A stretch of 64,000 bases of DNA from Clostridia bacterium (lineage in GTDB: Bacteria > Bacillota > Clostridia > Christensenellales > Borkfalkiaceae). Every line of letters begins with the position of its first letter. Position 1 is the first letter of the stretch. The translations under genes and the position numbers were made by a program. The stretch spans positions 186,001 through 250,000 of the forward strand of contig CAAFMS010000007.1 in the NCBI GenBank assembly GCA_900764105.1, read 5' to 3'. Below are positions 17,834 through 27,084 of this stretch, in pieces. The notes beneath the pieces were generated by a model, which searched no databases, was not told the origin of the DNA, and worked only from the letters and a program-made list of their open reading frames with translations.

Positions 17834-19174
17834 TCATTTGCCGACGCAAAATTTACTGAAAATTTCGTCTATTATCCTCTCGTTTGCCGTCTCTCCGCTC
17901 ACTTCTCCCAAACTGTCCCACGCGTCTTTAATATCTATGGTCGTTAAGTCCGCCGTGTTCAGTTCAAAACCGTTTATCGCTTCGCATATTGAATTATATG
18001 CGTTTTTCAATGCGTTCAAATGCCTTTCTTCGGTCAGAAAATCGCCGTCGTAGTTTATTTTGCCGCCGAACGCCTTGTCCGTCATCGTTTCTTTTAATTT
18101 GTCTATACCCTCGCCCGTTTTCGCCGAAACGTAAACGTCCGCTTTTATATCGCTTTTTTTCGTCAAATCCGACTTATTTCCGACGATTATCCTTTCTTTA
18201 CCCTCGGTCGCTTTTAAAACTTCCTCGTCGTCCTCTTGTAAAGGTGAAGAAGCGTCGAGTACAACCATAATCAAATCGGCGGCATTCAGTATATTTTTCG
18301 ACTTAATAATGCCCGCCGTTTCGATTTCGTCGCCGCTTTCTCTTATTCCTGCGGTATCGCTGAGACAAAATCTCACGCCGTCTATATCGATATCGCCCTC
18401 AACTACGTCTCTCGTCGTACCTGCAACAGACGAAACAATCGCTTTATCGCAGTTCAAGAATTCGTTTAAGATAGAACTCTTGCCCGTATTCGGTTTTCCC
18501 ACGATTGCGACTTTTACGCCGTTTTTTATCTTTTTGCCCGTTCCGTATTTTGAAATAATTTCGGCCGTCTCGGCTCTGACCTTTTCCAAAGTCGCCTTTA
18601 CCGTATCGAAATTATCTTCGGTTACGCCCTCTTCGGGATAATCTATACCCGCCTCGATAAAAGCCAACGCGTATGTAAGTTCGCCTTGCATTTCCTTTAT
18701 TTTGGCGTTGAGTTTTTCCCTGTAAAGATAATAGCCCGCTTTGACCTCTCCGACGCTTTCGCTGTTAATCATATCGATTAACCCCTCGCAAGAGGAAAGG
18801 CTCATTTTGCCGTTTAAAAACGCCCTTTTCGTATACTCGCCCCTCGTTGCGGGAATCGCTCCGAGTTCAAAAACGCGCTTTAATATACCCCTCGTTATAG
18901 CGTAGCCGCCGTGACAGTGCAACTCGACCATATCTTCGCCCGTATAACTTTTCGGACCCTTGAAAAAAACGCACATTCCGAAATCGGTAAAACTGCCGCC
19001 GTCGATTTCGCCGACGTACATTTTATACGGCTCGAAGTCTTTAACCGCCGTTTTTCCGAGCGGTCTGAACGCCTTTTCGGCGATAGCGAGCGAATCGCTT
19101 CCGCTTATTCTTATAATGGCAACCCCGCCCACTCCGGGGGCGGTGGAAATCGCCGCAATGGTATCGCTTTTCAT
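17834..19174 (-). CDS. mnmE: tRNA modification GTPase MnmE
   Basis: With MnmG it installs the (carboxymethyl)aminomethyl group on wobble U34 of certain tRNAs. The 446-residue protein has the N-terminal folate-binding domain (1-118), a helical domain split around the G domain (P-loop GKPNTGKSS at 226-234, DTAG, NKSD) and the C-terminal CVGK motif (443-446) with the conserved cysteine. The usual oriC neighbours (mnmG, jag, yidC, rnpA) are absent; here it sits between a membrane-protein gene and a LysR gene. Confidence 0.95.
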   Translation of the reverse strand: MKSDTIAAISTAPGVGGVAIIRISGSDSLAIAEKAFRPLGKTAVKDFEPYKMYVGEIDGGSFTDFGMCVFFKGPKSYTGEDMVELHCHGGYAITRGILKRVFELGAIPATRGEYTKRAFLNGKMSLSSCEGLIDMINSESVGEVKAGYYLYREKLNAKIKEMQGELTYALAFIEAGIDYPEEGVTEDNFDTVKATLEKVRAETAEIISKYGTGKKIKNGVKVAIVGKPNTGKSSILNEFLNCDKAIVSSVAGTTRDVVEGDIDIDGVRFCLSDTAGIRESGDEIETAGIIKSKNILNAADLIMVVLDASSPLQEDDEEVLKATEGKERIIVGNKSDLTKKSDIKADVYVSAKTGEGIDKLKETMTDKAFGGKINYDGDFLTEERHLNALKNAYNSICEAINGFELNTADLTTIDIKDAWDSLGEVSGETANERIIDEIFSKFCVGK

Positions 19175-19177
19175 ATC

Positions 19178-20164
19178 TTAAAACAACGAATCGGAATCGT
19201 CGCCGTTTCCTCCGCGGTCGTCTTTCTTGCCTCCGTTTTCGTTTGAATCGGTATTGTTATCCGAACCGAAATCCGCGAACGGGTCGTCAAAAGCCGAACC
19301 GCTTGTTCCGCTCGTCCCGTTTTTATCGCTGAAATCGCCGAACGGATCGTCCGCTTTGTCGTCCGTTTTCGCATTGTTAAAGTTACCGTCGTTATTATTT
19401 CCGTAAGGATTATACCCACCGCCGTAGCCGTAATAAATTCTGCGTTTTTCAAGAACTTCGTCGTAGTTTACGGCATTGGCGTTTCTCAGAGAGAATATGA
19501 ATATTCCGTACAGTAAAGGAGTTCCGAGAACGATGTTGAAAATTATCGACAAAACAAGGTGAGTGTTTGCCCTGAACGGACTGTAAGTTCTGAAAATATC
19601 GAAAAATATCATAGCGATAAATACGATATAAACGATTTTTGCAATCCTCATTATATTCGAAATTACGTCCGCAGTTTTAATCGATCCGCTGAACATATCC
19701 GCCGTGATTTTTCCCTGCGCGGCTATATCCGATAAAATACCGATGGAAAAAGCCAAATCGGTGATAGCGGATAATAAAATATAAAGACCTATCGCAGATA
19801 CCGCAACTATTGGATACGGTTTATGATTTTTAAGCGCGTTACAATCGGAACGAAGACTGTTTGCCATAAACAAAGCGTAAAAAGGAACGAAGCACAACTT
19901 CGGATTTTTTAAGCCTCTGTTTTTAGCCATCTTGTATAAACCGAAAGATCTGAAAAGATAATATATGACGTACACGCCGAATATTATCCCCAAAATCATC
20001 CAGAGATAAGTAAATACGCCGCTCGACGACAGAACAAGGTTGGACGGATCAGACGTTATGCCATAGTCCACGCCTTCTTTAATCTGCTGATTCCACATAT
20101 CGCATAACGTAGATTTAATAACCGAAAAGAAATAATAAATAATAGTTAAAATCGAATATATCAT
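19178..20164 (-). CDS. Multi-pass membrane protein with acidic DPF-repeat tail
   Basis: An unrecognised 328-residue protein. Roughly the first 220 residues are membrane-embedded, with about five hydrophobic segments (near 2-20, 50-75, 115-135, 160-185, 195-225). The C-terminal 70 residues are Gly/Asn/Asp/Ser-rich and contain two copies of a DDPF-x-DF motif. The segment GLYKMAKNRGLKNPKLCFVPF is reminiscent of small bacterial membrane proteins of unknown function. AGGAG precedes the ATG. It sits between mnmE (3 bp) and a CPBP protease gene (7 bp). Confidence 0.7.
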   Translation of the reverse strand: MIYSILTIIYYFFSVIKSTLCDMWNQQIKEGVDYGITSDPSNLVLSSSGVFTYLWMILGIIFGVYVIYYLFRSFGLYKMAKNRGLKNPKLCFVPFYALFMANSLRSDCNALKNHKPYPIVAVSAIGLYILLSAITDLAFSIGILSDIAAQGKITADMFSGSIKTADVISNIMRIAKIVYIVFIAMIFFDIFRTYSPFRANTHLVLSIIFNIVLGTPLLYGIFIFSLRNANAVNYDEVLEKRRIYYGYGGGYNPYGNNNDGNFNNAKTDDKADDPFGDFSDKNGTSGTSGSAFDDPFADFGSDNNTDSNENGGKKDDRGGNGDDSDSLF

Positions 20165-20171
20165 AACACTC

Positions 20172-21287
20172 CTACAAAAATAACTGAATTATCGCGAACA
20201 AAAACGCCGCCGAAAAAACAACTACCGGTATGGCAAACGGCGATTTTGCGTTTAACTTTCTGTACTTACCGCCGATATAAAACAACTTTCCGTCGTTCTC
20301 GCCTCTCGGCTTCATTTCGGCTTTAACCTGACAGTCGAGCAAGTACTCCCTGTCGTTTTCTTTTACGCGGTAAAACTCGCGTTTTTCGTATTTATTGACT
20401 TTTCCGTCGCCCGAGATACTCTTTTTCTGATTATCGAAAGCGAGTTTCATAAAATACGCAACGCTGACGACAAGGAACGAAACGCCTATCAGAATAAGCA
20501 TGCCGTCCACGGCTTTGTTTACGGTCGTGAAAATCACGCCCGCCGATCCGTCGTCATATATCAGAATCCCGTAAATTACAGCAAACAAATTGTTGGTAAA
20601 ATGCATTACCGAACCGACGAGATAGTTACGGGTTACCGAAACCGCCGAAGCAATCGCTACGCCGCCTATAAATTGAAGAAGAAGTTGCGAAAAATTGCCG
20701 TGCATAAGCGAAAACGCAAGGGACGATACAATTACGGCGGTAACTCCCCCGAACTGTTCGAGACCTCGCATCACCACTCCTCTGAAAAGCATTTCTTCGC
20801 AAATAGCGGGAAGAACGGATATTGCAACGACGTACACGAAAGCATATAAACCTGTAAGAGGTGAAAAACGTTGTTCGATACCCGAAGACGAACCGAAAAT
20901 AAATTCGGCGTCGTCCGAGAACTGCATGTGAACGTAATAGAACGTGAGCATTATGCCCATAATCAGCAATACCGACATTAAAATCTGAACGCCGTCTTTC
21001 TTCGCCTCGTAGCCGCCGCCCCTGAAAGGATTGACTTTTCTCACTGCGGAAATTATATACGCTACCAAAAATATCGCCGATTGCGAAATAAGCAAATTCA
21101 ATAGAAGATACAAGTAAGTATCGTAATTGTACGCGGAAAGAAGAAGATCCCGACAGGTATATTTTACAACGTACGGCAAGCAGAAAAAAACGGTAAGAAT
21201 AACGAGATAACATATTCCGCCGTCGAGAGCGTTGAACCTGTTGGGGTTATATGAAAAATTGTCTCTTTTTTTCGCTTTGCCCGCCAT
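20172..21287 (-). CDS. CPBP family intramembrane metalloprotease
   Basis: A 371-residue multi-pass membrane protein with the CPBP (Abi/Rce1-like) motifs: EEMLFRG (Glu164, Glu165, Arg169) and SLMHGNF (His196), which line the intramembrane active site in the family. About eight hydrophobic helices are visible, including one at the extreme C-terminus. A soluble loop of about 70 residues lies near 290-350. Family members cleave prenylated or other membrane substrates or serve in bacteriocin immunity; the substrate here is unknown. It lies directly downstream of proS. Confidence 0.85.
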   Translation of the reverse strand: MAGKAKKRDNFSYNPNRFNALDGGICYLVILTVFFCLPYVVKYTCRDLLLSAYNYDTYLYLLLNLLISQSAIFLVAYIISAVRKVNPFRGGGYEAKKDGVQILMSVLLIMGIMLTFYYVHMQFSDDAEFIFGSSSGIEQRFSPLTGLYAFVYVVAISVLPAICEEMLFRGVVMRGLEQFGGVTAVIVSSLAFSLMHGNFSQLLLQFIGGVAIASAVSVTRNYLVGSVMHFTNNLFAVIYGILIYDDGSAGVIFTTVNKAVDGMLILIGVSFLVVSVAYFMKLAFDNQKKSISGDGKVNKYEKREFYRVKENDREYLLDCQVKAEMKPRGENDGKLFYIGGKYRKLNAKSPFAIPVVVFSAAFLFAIIQLFL

Positions 21288-21292
21288 AATAA

Positions 21293-23023
21293 TTAAGCCT
21301 TGTATTTATCGAGTAATTCTTTAACTCTTCTTTCGATTTCCTCGGCGGCTTTGCCCATAGTAACGTCGCCTTTATACGACTTGTCTCTGTAAGAAATTTC
21401 AACGACCCCTCTGTCGCACGTTTTCTGACTTACGACCGCCCTTATCGGAATTCCGAAAAGATCGGCGTCGGCAAACATAGACCCCGCCCTTACGTCTCTG
21501 TCGTCGTAAAGAACCTCTATGCCTGCGTCCGAAAGGGTTTTGTAAAGTTCGTCGGAAACTGCTTTGACCTTTTTGTCCTCAGACTGCAAACAGCAGATCT
21601 CCACCTGCCACGGAGCGATAGGCATAGGCCAAACGGGACCGTAAGCGTCGTGTTGTTCCTCGCAGATAGAGGCGCAGAGTCTGCCGACTCCTATACCGTA
21701 ACAACCCATAATCGGGTTCTTTCTCTCGCCGTCTTTATCCACGTAGGTCATATTCATAGACTTAGTATACTTCTGTCCGAGTTGGAATATGTTTCCGACT
21801 TCTATTCCTCTTTTCAAGGTTATCGTCGGCTTTCCGCATATCGGACAAATGCCGCCGTTATACGCCTTCGCGACGTCAACGTATTCGACCTTTCCTACGT
21901 CTCTTTCGATATTCATTCCGACGTAATGATAATCTTTCTCGTTCGCTCCGCATACGAAACTCTCTATACCTTTAAGCGAACGGTCAAACACCACCTTTGC
22001 CTTAGCGTTAAAGCCGACGGGGCCTATAAAGCCTGCGACTATTCCGCTTTCCTCGTTCACGCCCGTAGCGGGGTGTACTTCGGCTTTGAGATAGTTTCTC
22101 AGTTTGGTTTCGTTTACCTCTAAGTCTCCCCTTATGAATACTACGACGTATTCGTCCGTAAGATTTTCCTGATACACGACCGCCTTGCACATAAGCGTGG
22201 TTTCTACGCCGAGTTTATGTTTAAGACCTTCTATCGTTTTAACGTTAGGCGTTTCGATTTTTTCAAGGTCTCTCTTTTCGCTTTCTATTTCGTGAGTTAT
22301 GCAATCGGCAACTTCTACGTTCGCCTTATAATCGCAACCCTCGTTCGAGCAGATTGCCAAGGTGTCCTCGCCTATATCCGTCAGAAGCATAAACTCGTGG
22401 GAAACGTTGCCGCCCATCATTCCGCTATCGCTTTTTACCGCAATAACGTTTTTCGCTCCCGCTCTTTTAAATATGCGGACGTAAGCCTCGTAACACTTTT
22501 CGTAATACTCCTCGAGATCGGCTTGCGAGGTGTGGAAAGAATACGCGTCTTTCATCGTAAATTCCCTTACCCTTATAAGACCGCCTCTCGCTCTCGGTTC
22601 GTCTCTGAATTTGGTCTGAATCTGATAAATCATAAACGGGTAATCGGTATAGGAAGCGGCAACGTCTCTCGCAAGATGAACGGCTGCTTCTTCGTGGGTC
22701 ATTCCGAGTACCATTTTCATATTGTTTCTGTCGGTAAAACGAGCCATTTCGCTGCCGATACTCGTATATCTTCCCGATTCTTCCCAAAGAGAAGCGGGCA
22801 TTACGACGGGGAAAAGCACTTCTTGTCCGCCGATTTTATCCATTTCTTCGCGAATGATTTTTTCGATTTTTGAAGTTATCCTTTTCGCGGGGTTGAACAA
22901 CGAGTAACTTCCGTTGCTCATATATTTGATGTATCCGCCCTTCATCATAAGAGCGTGACTTGCGATCGTACAGTCCTTGGGCGTTTCTTTATATCTTGCG
23001 CCGAGTAAGTTTCTTACAAGCAT
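21293..23023 (-). CDS. proS: Prolyl-tRNA synthetase (bacterial type with editing domain)
   Basis: Charges tRNA-Pro. I place the start at the ATG 23021-23023, with GGAG 8 bp upstream, giving 576 residues; a longer frame to 23059 lacks a ribosome binding site. Class II motifs are visible: motif 2 with FRDEPRARGGLIRVREFTM near residue 140 and motif 3 GCYGIGVGR near 440. The insertion between them (about 225-400) is the Ala-Pro editing (INS) domain of the bacterial type. The C-terminal anticodon-binding domain has the DDRDVRAGSMFADADL segment. Confidence 0.95.
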   Translation of the reverse strand: MLVRNLLGARYKETPKDCTIASHALMMKGGYIKYMSNGSYSLFNPAKRITSKIEKIIREEMDKIGGQEVLFPVVMPASLWEESGRYTSIGSEMARFTDRNNMKMVLGMTHEEAAVHLARDVAASYTDYPFMIYQIQTKFRDEPRARGGLIRVREFTMKDAYSFHTSQADLEEYYEKCYEAYVRIFKRAGAKNVIAVKSDSGMMGGNVSHEFMLLTDIGEDTLAICSNEGCDYKANVEVADCITHEIESEKRDLEKIETPNVKTIEGLKHKLGVETTLMCKAVVYQENLTDEYVVVFIRGDLEVNETKLRNYLKAEVHPATGVNEESGIVAGFIGPVGFNAKAKVVFDRSLKGIESFVCGANEKDYHYVGMNIERDVGKVEYVDVAKAYNGGICPICGKPTITLKRGIEVGNIFQLGQKYTKSMNMTYVDKDGERKNPIMGCYGIGVGRLCASICEEQHDAYGPVWPMPIAPWQVEICCLQSEDKKVKAVSDELYKTLSDAGIEVLYDDRDVRAGSMFADADLFGIPIRAVVSQKTCDRGVVEISYRDKSYKGDVTMGKAAEEIERRVKELLDKYKA

Positions 23024-23057
23024 TTTTAATCTCCGATTACAGTTATAGATAGTAATC

Positions 23058-23086
23058 ATTATATAAAATAAATTGAAAAAAGTAAA
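23058..23086 (-). promoter_or_regulatory. Promoter for proS
   Basis: TTTACT (minus strand, 23081-23086), a 17 bp spacer and TATAAT (23058-23063). The expected start of transcription leaves a leader of only about 30 nt, so there is no room for a T-box. Confidence 0.65.
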
Positions 23087-23197
23087 GCGATATAATGGTT
23101 TTTTGATGAAATTAAAAATTATGCGGCGTATTTTACCCGACTGTCGGGAGTATAAAATGAAAAATTTAAAGTCGGGCTGAAAACAACCCCTTTTTGC

Positions 23198-23226
23198 TTG
23201 TAAATGGCGAAAAAAAAATGTATAAT
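23198..23226 (+). promoter_or_regulatory. Promoter for tkt
   Basis: TTGTAA at 23198-23203, a 17 bp spacer and TATAAT at 23221-23226. This places the transcript start near 23233 and rules out the in-frame ATG at 23204 as the translation start. Confidence 0.7.
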
Positions 23227-23269
23227 GGATTTAAGTACGTTTCTTACGACGCACACAGGAGATTTACTA

Positions 23270-25255
23270 ATGGATATAAGTCAACTTTCCGTAAACACGC
23301 TGAGGGTTCTTTCCGCAGAGGCAATCGAAAAGGCGAAATCGGGTCACCCCGGGCTTCCGCTCGGAAGCGCGCCGATCGCTTACGCGCTTTTCGCAAAACA
23401 CCTTAAATTCAATCCGAAAGATCCCGACTTCGCAGACAGAGACAGATTTGTTTTGTCGGCAGGTCACGGCTCTATGCTCTACTACTCTCTTCTTCATTTG
23501 TTCGGATACGACGTATCTATGGAGGACATAAAGAATTTTCGTCAATTAGGCTCGAAAACCCCCGGCCATCCCGAATACGGAGTTACCCCCGGCGTAGAAA
23601 CGACTACCGGACCTTTGGGTCAAGGCATAGCGAATGCGGTCGGTATGGCGATAGCCGAAACGATTTTAGCGGCAACTTTCAATAAACCCGATTACGACGT
23701 AGTTGACCACTACACTTACGCGCTCTGCGGCGACGGTTGTATGATGGAAGGCATCGAGTACGAGGCGGCTTCTCTCGCAGGCACTTTAAAACTCGGCAAG
23801 TTGATAGTTTTATACGACAAAAATAATATTACGATAGAAGGCGATACCGACGGCGCGTTCACGGAGGACGTGGGAAAACGCCACGCGGCTCAGGGCTGGC
23901 AAGTCATAAACGTCAAAGACGGCAACGACGTGAAGGCGATTGCGAAAGCAATATCGAAAGCGAAAGCGGAAAAAGAAAAACCGTCGCTCATAATCGTCAG
24001 AACGGTAATAGGTTACGGCTCGCCGAAAGCGGGTTCCGCAGACACTCACGGAGCGCCGCTCGGAGCGGATGGCATCAAGGGACTCAGAGAAAACCTCGGT
24101 TACGACTATCCGCCGTTCACCGTTCCCGAAGAAGTAAAGAAATATCACCACAGATATACCACGAAGGGAATACGAATTCAAAGAATATGGAAGAGAACGT
24201 TCAAAGCGTATCAGGCGGCGTACCCCGAACTCGCTCAGAAATATTCCGACTATATGAAGGGAAAACTTCCAAATTTCTTTAAAGAAAAGCAACTTTACGA
24301 TTTTCCGAAGCCCGACGCGACGCGAAACACAAGTTCGAAAGTTCTCAATATCCTCGCCGATCTTATACCTAACCTCGTCGGCGGCAGCGCGGATTTAGGT
24401 CCGTCGAACAAGTCGGTAATGAAAAACAGAACCTACTACTCTGCCGAAAACAGAAGCGGAACGAATTTCCATTTCGGAATAAGAGAACACGCTATGGCGG
24501 CGATTTGCAACGGCATTTCGCTTCACGGCGGTTTGAGACCTTACTGCGCAACCTTCTTCATTTTCTCGGACTATATGAAAAACGCAATGCGTTTGTCCGC
24601 CTTAATGAACAGAAACGTAACGTATATTCTCACCCACGACTCTATAGGCGTCGGCGAGGACGGACCGACGCATCAACCCGTCGAGCAACTTGCGGGTCTT
24701 CGCGCGATACCGAATATGAAAGTATTCCGCCCCGCGGACGGAAAAGAGACGGTCTGCGCGTGGATAACCGCCCTCGAAGAAGAGGGACCGACCTGTATAG
24801 TTTTATCGAGACAAAATCTTCCGCAATACGAAGAATCGAACGGCAACGCGTTAAAGGGCGCTTACGTTCTTTCCCGTTCGGCGAAAAACCGTTCGGACGC
24901 AATACTGATGGCTTCGGGGTCGGAGGTCGAACTCGCGATGAAGGCGAGAGACGCGTTAAGGCTCGAAGGAATAGACGTAACGGTCGTTTCGATGCCCTGT
25001 ATGGAACTTTTCGACAGACAGAAACAAACGTATAAAAACAGCGTTTTAAACCCGTCGATAAGAGCGAGAATCGCAATCGAAGCGGGCGCAAAATCGCCTT
25101 GGTACAAATACGTCGGATTGGACGGAGACGTTATCGGAATGGACACGTTCGGAGCGTCCGCCCCCTACTCCGCACTTCTCGAAAAATTCGGTTTCACCGT
25201 TGAAAACGTAGTCGAGACGGTCAAAAAGACGATAAACAATTTAAAGAATAAGTAA
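23270..25255 (+). CDS. tkt: Transketolase
   Basis: Thiamine-diphosphate enzyme transferring two-carbon units in the non-oxidative pentose phosphate pathway. The start chosen, ATG at 23270, has AGGAG 8 bp upstream and lies downstream of the promoter; the protein is 661 residues. The N-terminal domain has SGHPGLPLGSAP and the TPP/Mg motif GDGCMMEGI...NNIT. The middle pyrimidine-binding domain has GIREHAMAAICNG and HDSIGVGEDGPTHQP. The C-terminal domain follows VLSRQNLP. Length is normal. It stands alone between proS (divergent) and a terminator. Confidence 0.95.
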   Translation: MDISQLSVNTLRVLSAEAIEKAKSGHPGLPLGSAPIAYALFAKHLKFNPKDPDFADRDRFVLSAGHGSMLYYSLLHLFGYDVSMEDIKNFRQLGSKTPGHPEYGVTPGVETTTGPLGQGIANAVGMAIAETILAATFNKPDYDVVDHYTYALCGDGCMMEGIEYEAASLAGTLKLGKLIVLYDKNNITIEGDTDGAFTEDVGKRHAAQGWQVINVKDGNDVKAIAKAISKAKAEKEKPSLIIVRTVIGYGSPKAGSADTHGAPLGADGIKGLRENLGYDYPPFTVPEEVKKYHHRYTTKGIRIQRIWKRTFKAYQAAYPELAQKYSDYMKGKLPNFFKEKQLYDFPKPDATRNTSSKVLNILADLIPNLVGGSADLGPSNKSVMKNRTYYSAENRSGTNFHFGIREHAMAAICNGISLHGGLRPYCATFFIFSDYMKNAMRLSALMNRNVTYILTHDSIGVGEDGPTHQPVEQLAGLRAIPNMKVFRPADGKETVCAWITALEEEGPTCIVLSRQNLPQYEESNGNALKGAYVLSRSAKNRSDAILMASGSEVELAMKARDALRLEGIDVTVVSMPCMELFDRQKQTYKNSVLNPSIRARIAIEAGAKSPWYKYVGLDGDVIGMDTFGASAPYSALLEKFGFTVENVVETVKKTINNLKNK

Positions 25256-25279
25256 GCGAAAATTCAGATAAACAGTATT

Positions 25280-25310
25280 AAAGACCGAGGCTTTTTAGTC
25301 TCGGTCTTTT
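25280..25310 (+). terminator. Rho-independent terminator of tkt
   Basis: Stem AAAGACCGAG / CTCGGTCTTT closing a short loop, followed by a T-run, 25 bp after the tkt stop. Confidence 0.85.
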
Positions 25311-25350
25311 GCAAAAAGATTTCACGCTGTACTTTATTTCCCTTTTTTCG

Positions 25351-25411
25351 GAACGGCGCCCTTATGAACTCTTAAAAATGCTTGCATTTTTAAGAATATG
25401 GCGTCCCGTTC
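25351..25411. repeat. Long nested hairpin between convergent genes
   Basis: An inner perfect 10-bp stem (CTTAAAAATG / CATTTTTAAG, loop CTTG, 25371-25394) is nested in an outer imperfect stem (GAACGG-CGCC at 25351-25360 with GGCGTCCCGTTC at 25400-25411). It sits between tkt (plus) and the ABC exporter gene (minus) and may terminate the latter. Confidence 0.6.
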
Positions 25412-25449
25412 ATTTTCCCTATGTCGAATAAGAACCATGATACAGCGAT

Positions 25450-27084
25450 TCAATTCGTTTCTCTCGTTATTTCAATAATTTTATCGCAAGTCATAGCCGC
25501 TTTTTGCCTGTGAGAAATCATTACGCAGGTAATTTCTCTCTCGGAAAGATTTTTGAGCATACGACCTTCCGTCTCCGCGTCGAGAGCGGAAGTCGCCTCG
25601 TCTAAAAGCAATATCGGTCTGCCCGAAATCAAAGCCCTTGCAACCGCCAATCTTTGAAGTTGCCCCTCAGATAAGCCAAGCCCTCTTTCCCCTAATACGG
25701 TTTCGAGTTTATTCGGCAAATCGTAGACAAATTCGCAGCAACAAGTCTTTAAAGTTTCCGCAATTTCGCAGTCATTGACAGCGCCGTCGGTAAAAAAAGT
25801 CAAATTCTCTTTTATCGTTCCCGAAAACAGAAAATTACCCTGCGGGACGTATGAAAACAGGCTCCTCGTTTTTTCGTTAAGCGGAAGGTTCTCGCCGCCG
25901 CAACTAACGTAAGCAAAACCGATTTGCGGCGTATAAATTCCGAGCATAATCTTGAAAAGCGTACTCTTTCCCACGCCGGAAACGCCCGAAATAAGAGCAG
26001 TTTCCCCCTTTTTAATCTCAAAAGACAAATTCTTCAATACGGGTTCGTCTTCGTAAGAAAAACATAAGTTTTCGCAACCGATGCCCTCGAACGACTTTAT
26101 AATTTTTTCGGTATTTTCGTCTTTTACCTCTTCCGTACAAACGCCGTCGATTTCGGCAAGGCGTTCCGCGCTCGCCTGCCTTGCTAAGTAGACGGGAATA
26201 ATCGACGAAAAAGAAGTAAACGGACGTTGCAACTGTTCCATTAAAAGCACGACGGATAGTATTGCGCCGTAGTCGGTCGATCCCTTCAAAATACCCACCG
26301 CGCACCACACGACGGCAAATATCATACCCGAGTTGGAAATAAGCGAGTAAATTACGCCGACAACGGAGTTAAGCCTTGCCCTGTCTATCCTTCGATTGTA
26401 GTATTTTTTTAGTATATTACCCGACTTTTTCTCGGTTTTTTCCTCTGCTCCATACGCTTTTATCGTTACCGAAGAGACAATGCTCTCCTGCATAAACGAC
26501 TTATTTTCGGCGTCCGCAGACATTATTTCCTTTTGGTAAAATTTCAGTTTTTTTCTGAAAATCGCAGTAATCGCAACGAGAAAAACCCCGCCCGCTATCA
26601 GTATCGCCGTAAAAATTTTGTCTATAAAAAACAACGCCCCTATACAGCCGATAAGTTGCGTAATCATTCCCGCTGTTGCGGGCATAAGCCCTACGGTATC
26701 GTTTGAAATTTCCGCGGCGTCCTGCGTTAGTCTCGAAACGAGGTCTCCGCTATGATATTTCGATATTTCTTTATAGTCGGCCTTGAGAACGCGACCGAAA
26801 AGTCTTTTTCTGAGTCCCGTCGATATATCCGCCCTCGTTTTTTCCGAAAAAAAACGAATCAAGGCTTGCAAGGTTATTCTGAAAATTAAAACGGCAAGCA
26901 AAACCACGATAAACGTTACAATTCCCTTTTTATTGCCGTCGGTAGCGGAATTGACAAGGAATTTCGTCAAAAACGCGAAGGCGACGGATAAACAGGTAGC
27001 GAGTACCGAAGCCGCAGTAAGCGTTATAACGGACCGTTTATATGGTTTTATTTGTTCGCCGAGCCATTCTTTTCCGCTTTGCAT
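25450..27084 (-). CDS. ABC transporter, fused permease and ATPase (exporter)
   Basis: A 544-residue half-transporter: six-helix exporter-type membrane domain (about 1-300), then an ATPase domain with Walker A SGVSGVGKST, signature LSEGQLQRLAVARAL and Walker B ILLLDEATSALD. I use the ATG at 27082-27084, which overlaps the upstream stop as TAATG and has AAGG 9 bp upstream. There is no N-terminal C39 peptidase domain. It is the last gene of the operon with the S26-like peptidase and HPr-kinase-like genes, which points to peptide export. Substrate unknown. Confidence 0.88.
   Translation of the reverse strand: MQSGKEWLGEQIKPYKRSVITLTAASVLATCLSVAFAFLTKFLVNSATDGNKKGIVTFIVVLLAVLIFRITLQALIRFFSEKTRADISTGLRKRLFGRVLKADYKEISKYHSGDLVSRLTQDAAEISNDTVGLMPATAGMITQLIGCIGALFFIDKIFTAILIAGGVFLVAITAIFRKKLKFYQKEIMSADAENKSFMQESIVSSVTIKAYGAEEKTEKKSGNILKKYYNRRIDRARLNSVVGVIYSLISNSGMIFAVVWCAVGILKGSTDYGAILSVVLLMEQLQRPFTSFSSIIPVYLARQASAERLAEIDGVCTEEVKDENTEKIIKSFEGIGCENLCFSYEDEPVLKNLSFEIKKGETALISGVSGVGKSTLFKIMLGIYTPQIGFAYVSCGGENLPLNEKTRSLFSYVPQGNFLFSGTIKENLTFFTDGAVNDCEIAETLKTCCCEFVYDLPNKLETVLGERGLGLSEGQLQRLAVARALISGRPILLLDEATSALDAETEGRMLKNLSEREITCVMISHRQKAAMTCDKIIEITRETN

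Noticed and set aside
17834..19174. Replication origin near mnmE
   Set aside because: mnmE often marks oriC, but jag, yidC, rnpA, mnmG and dnaA are absent and no DnaA boxes (TTATCCACA type) were seen here or near the dnaD-like gene.
23024..23200. T-box leader for proS
   Set aside because: The promoter lies about 40 bp from the proS start, leaving no room for the conserved T-box structure, and no T-box sequence was found.
23204..23269. Upstream in-frame ATG for transketolase
   Set aside because: It overlaps the -35 to -10 region of the promoter and has no ribosome binding site; the ATG at 23270 has AGGAG.
24100..24260. Possible local frameshift in transketolase (unusual segment after VKKYHHRYTTKG)
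   Set aside because: Reading the other frames gives no better match and the alignment recovers at once with FKAYQAAYPEL, so the gene is taken as intact.
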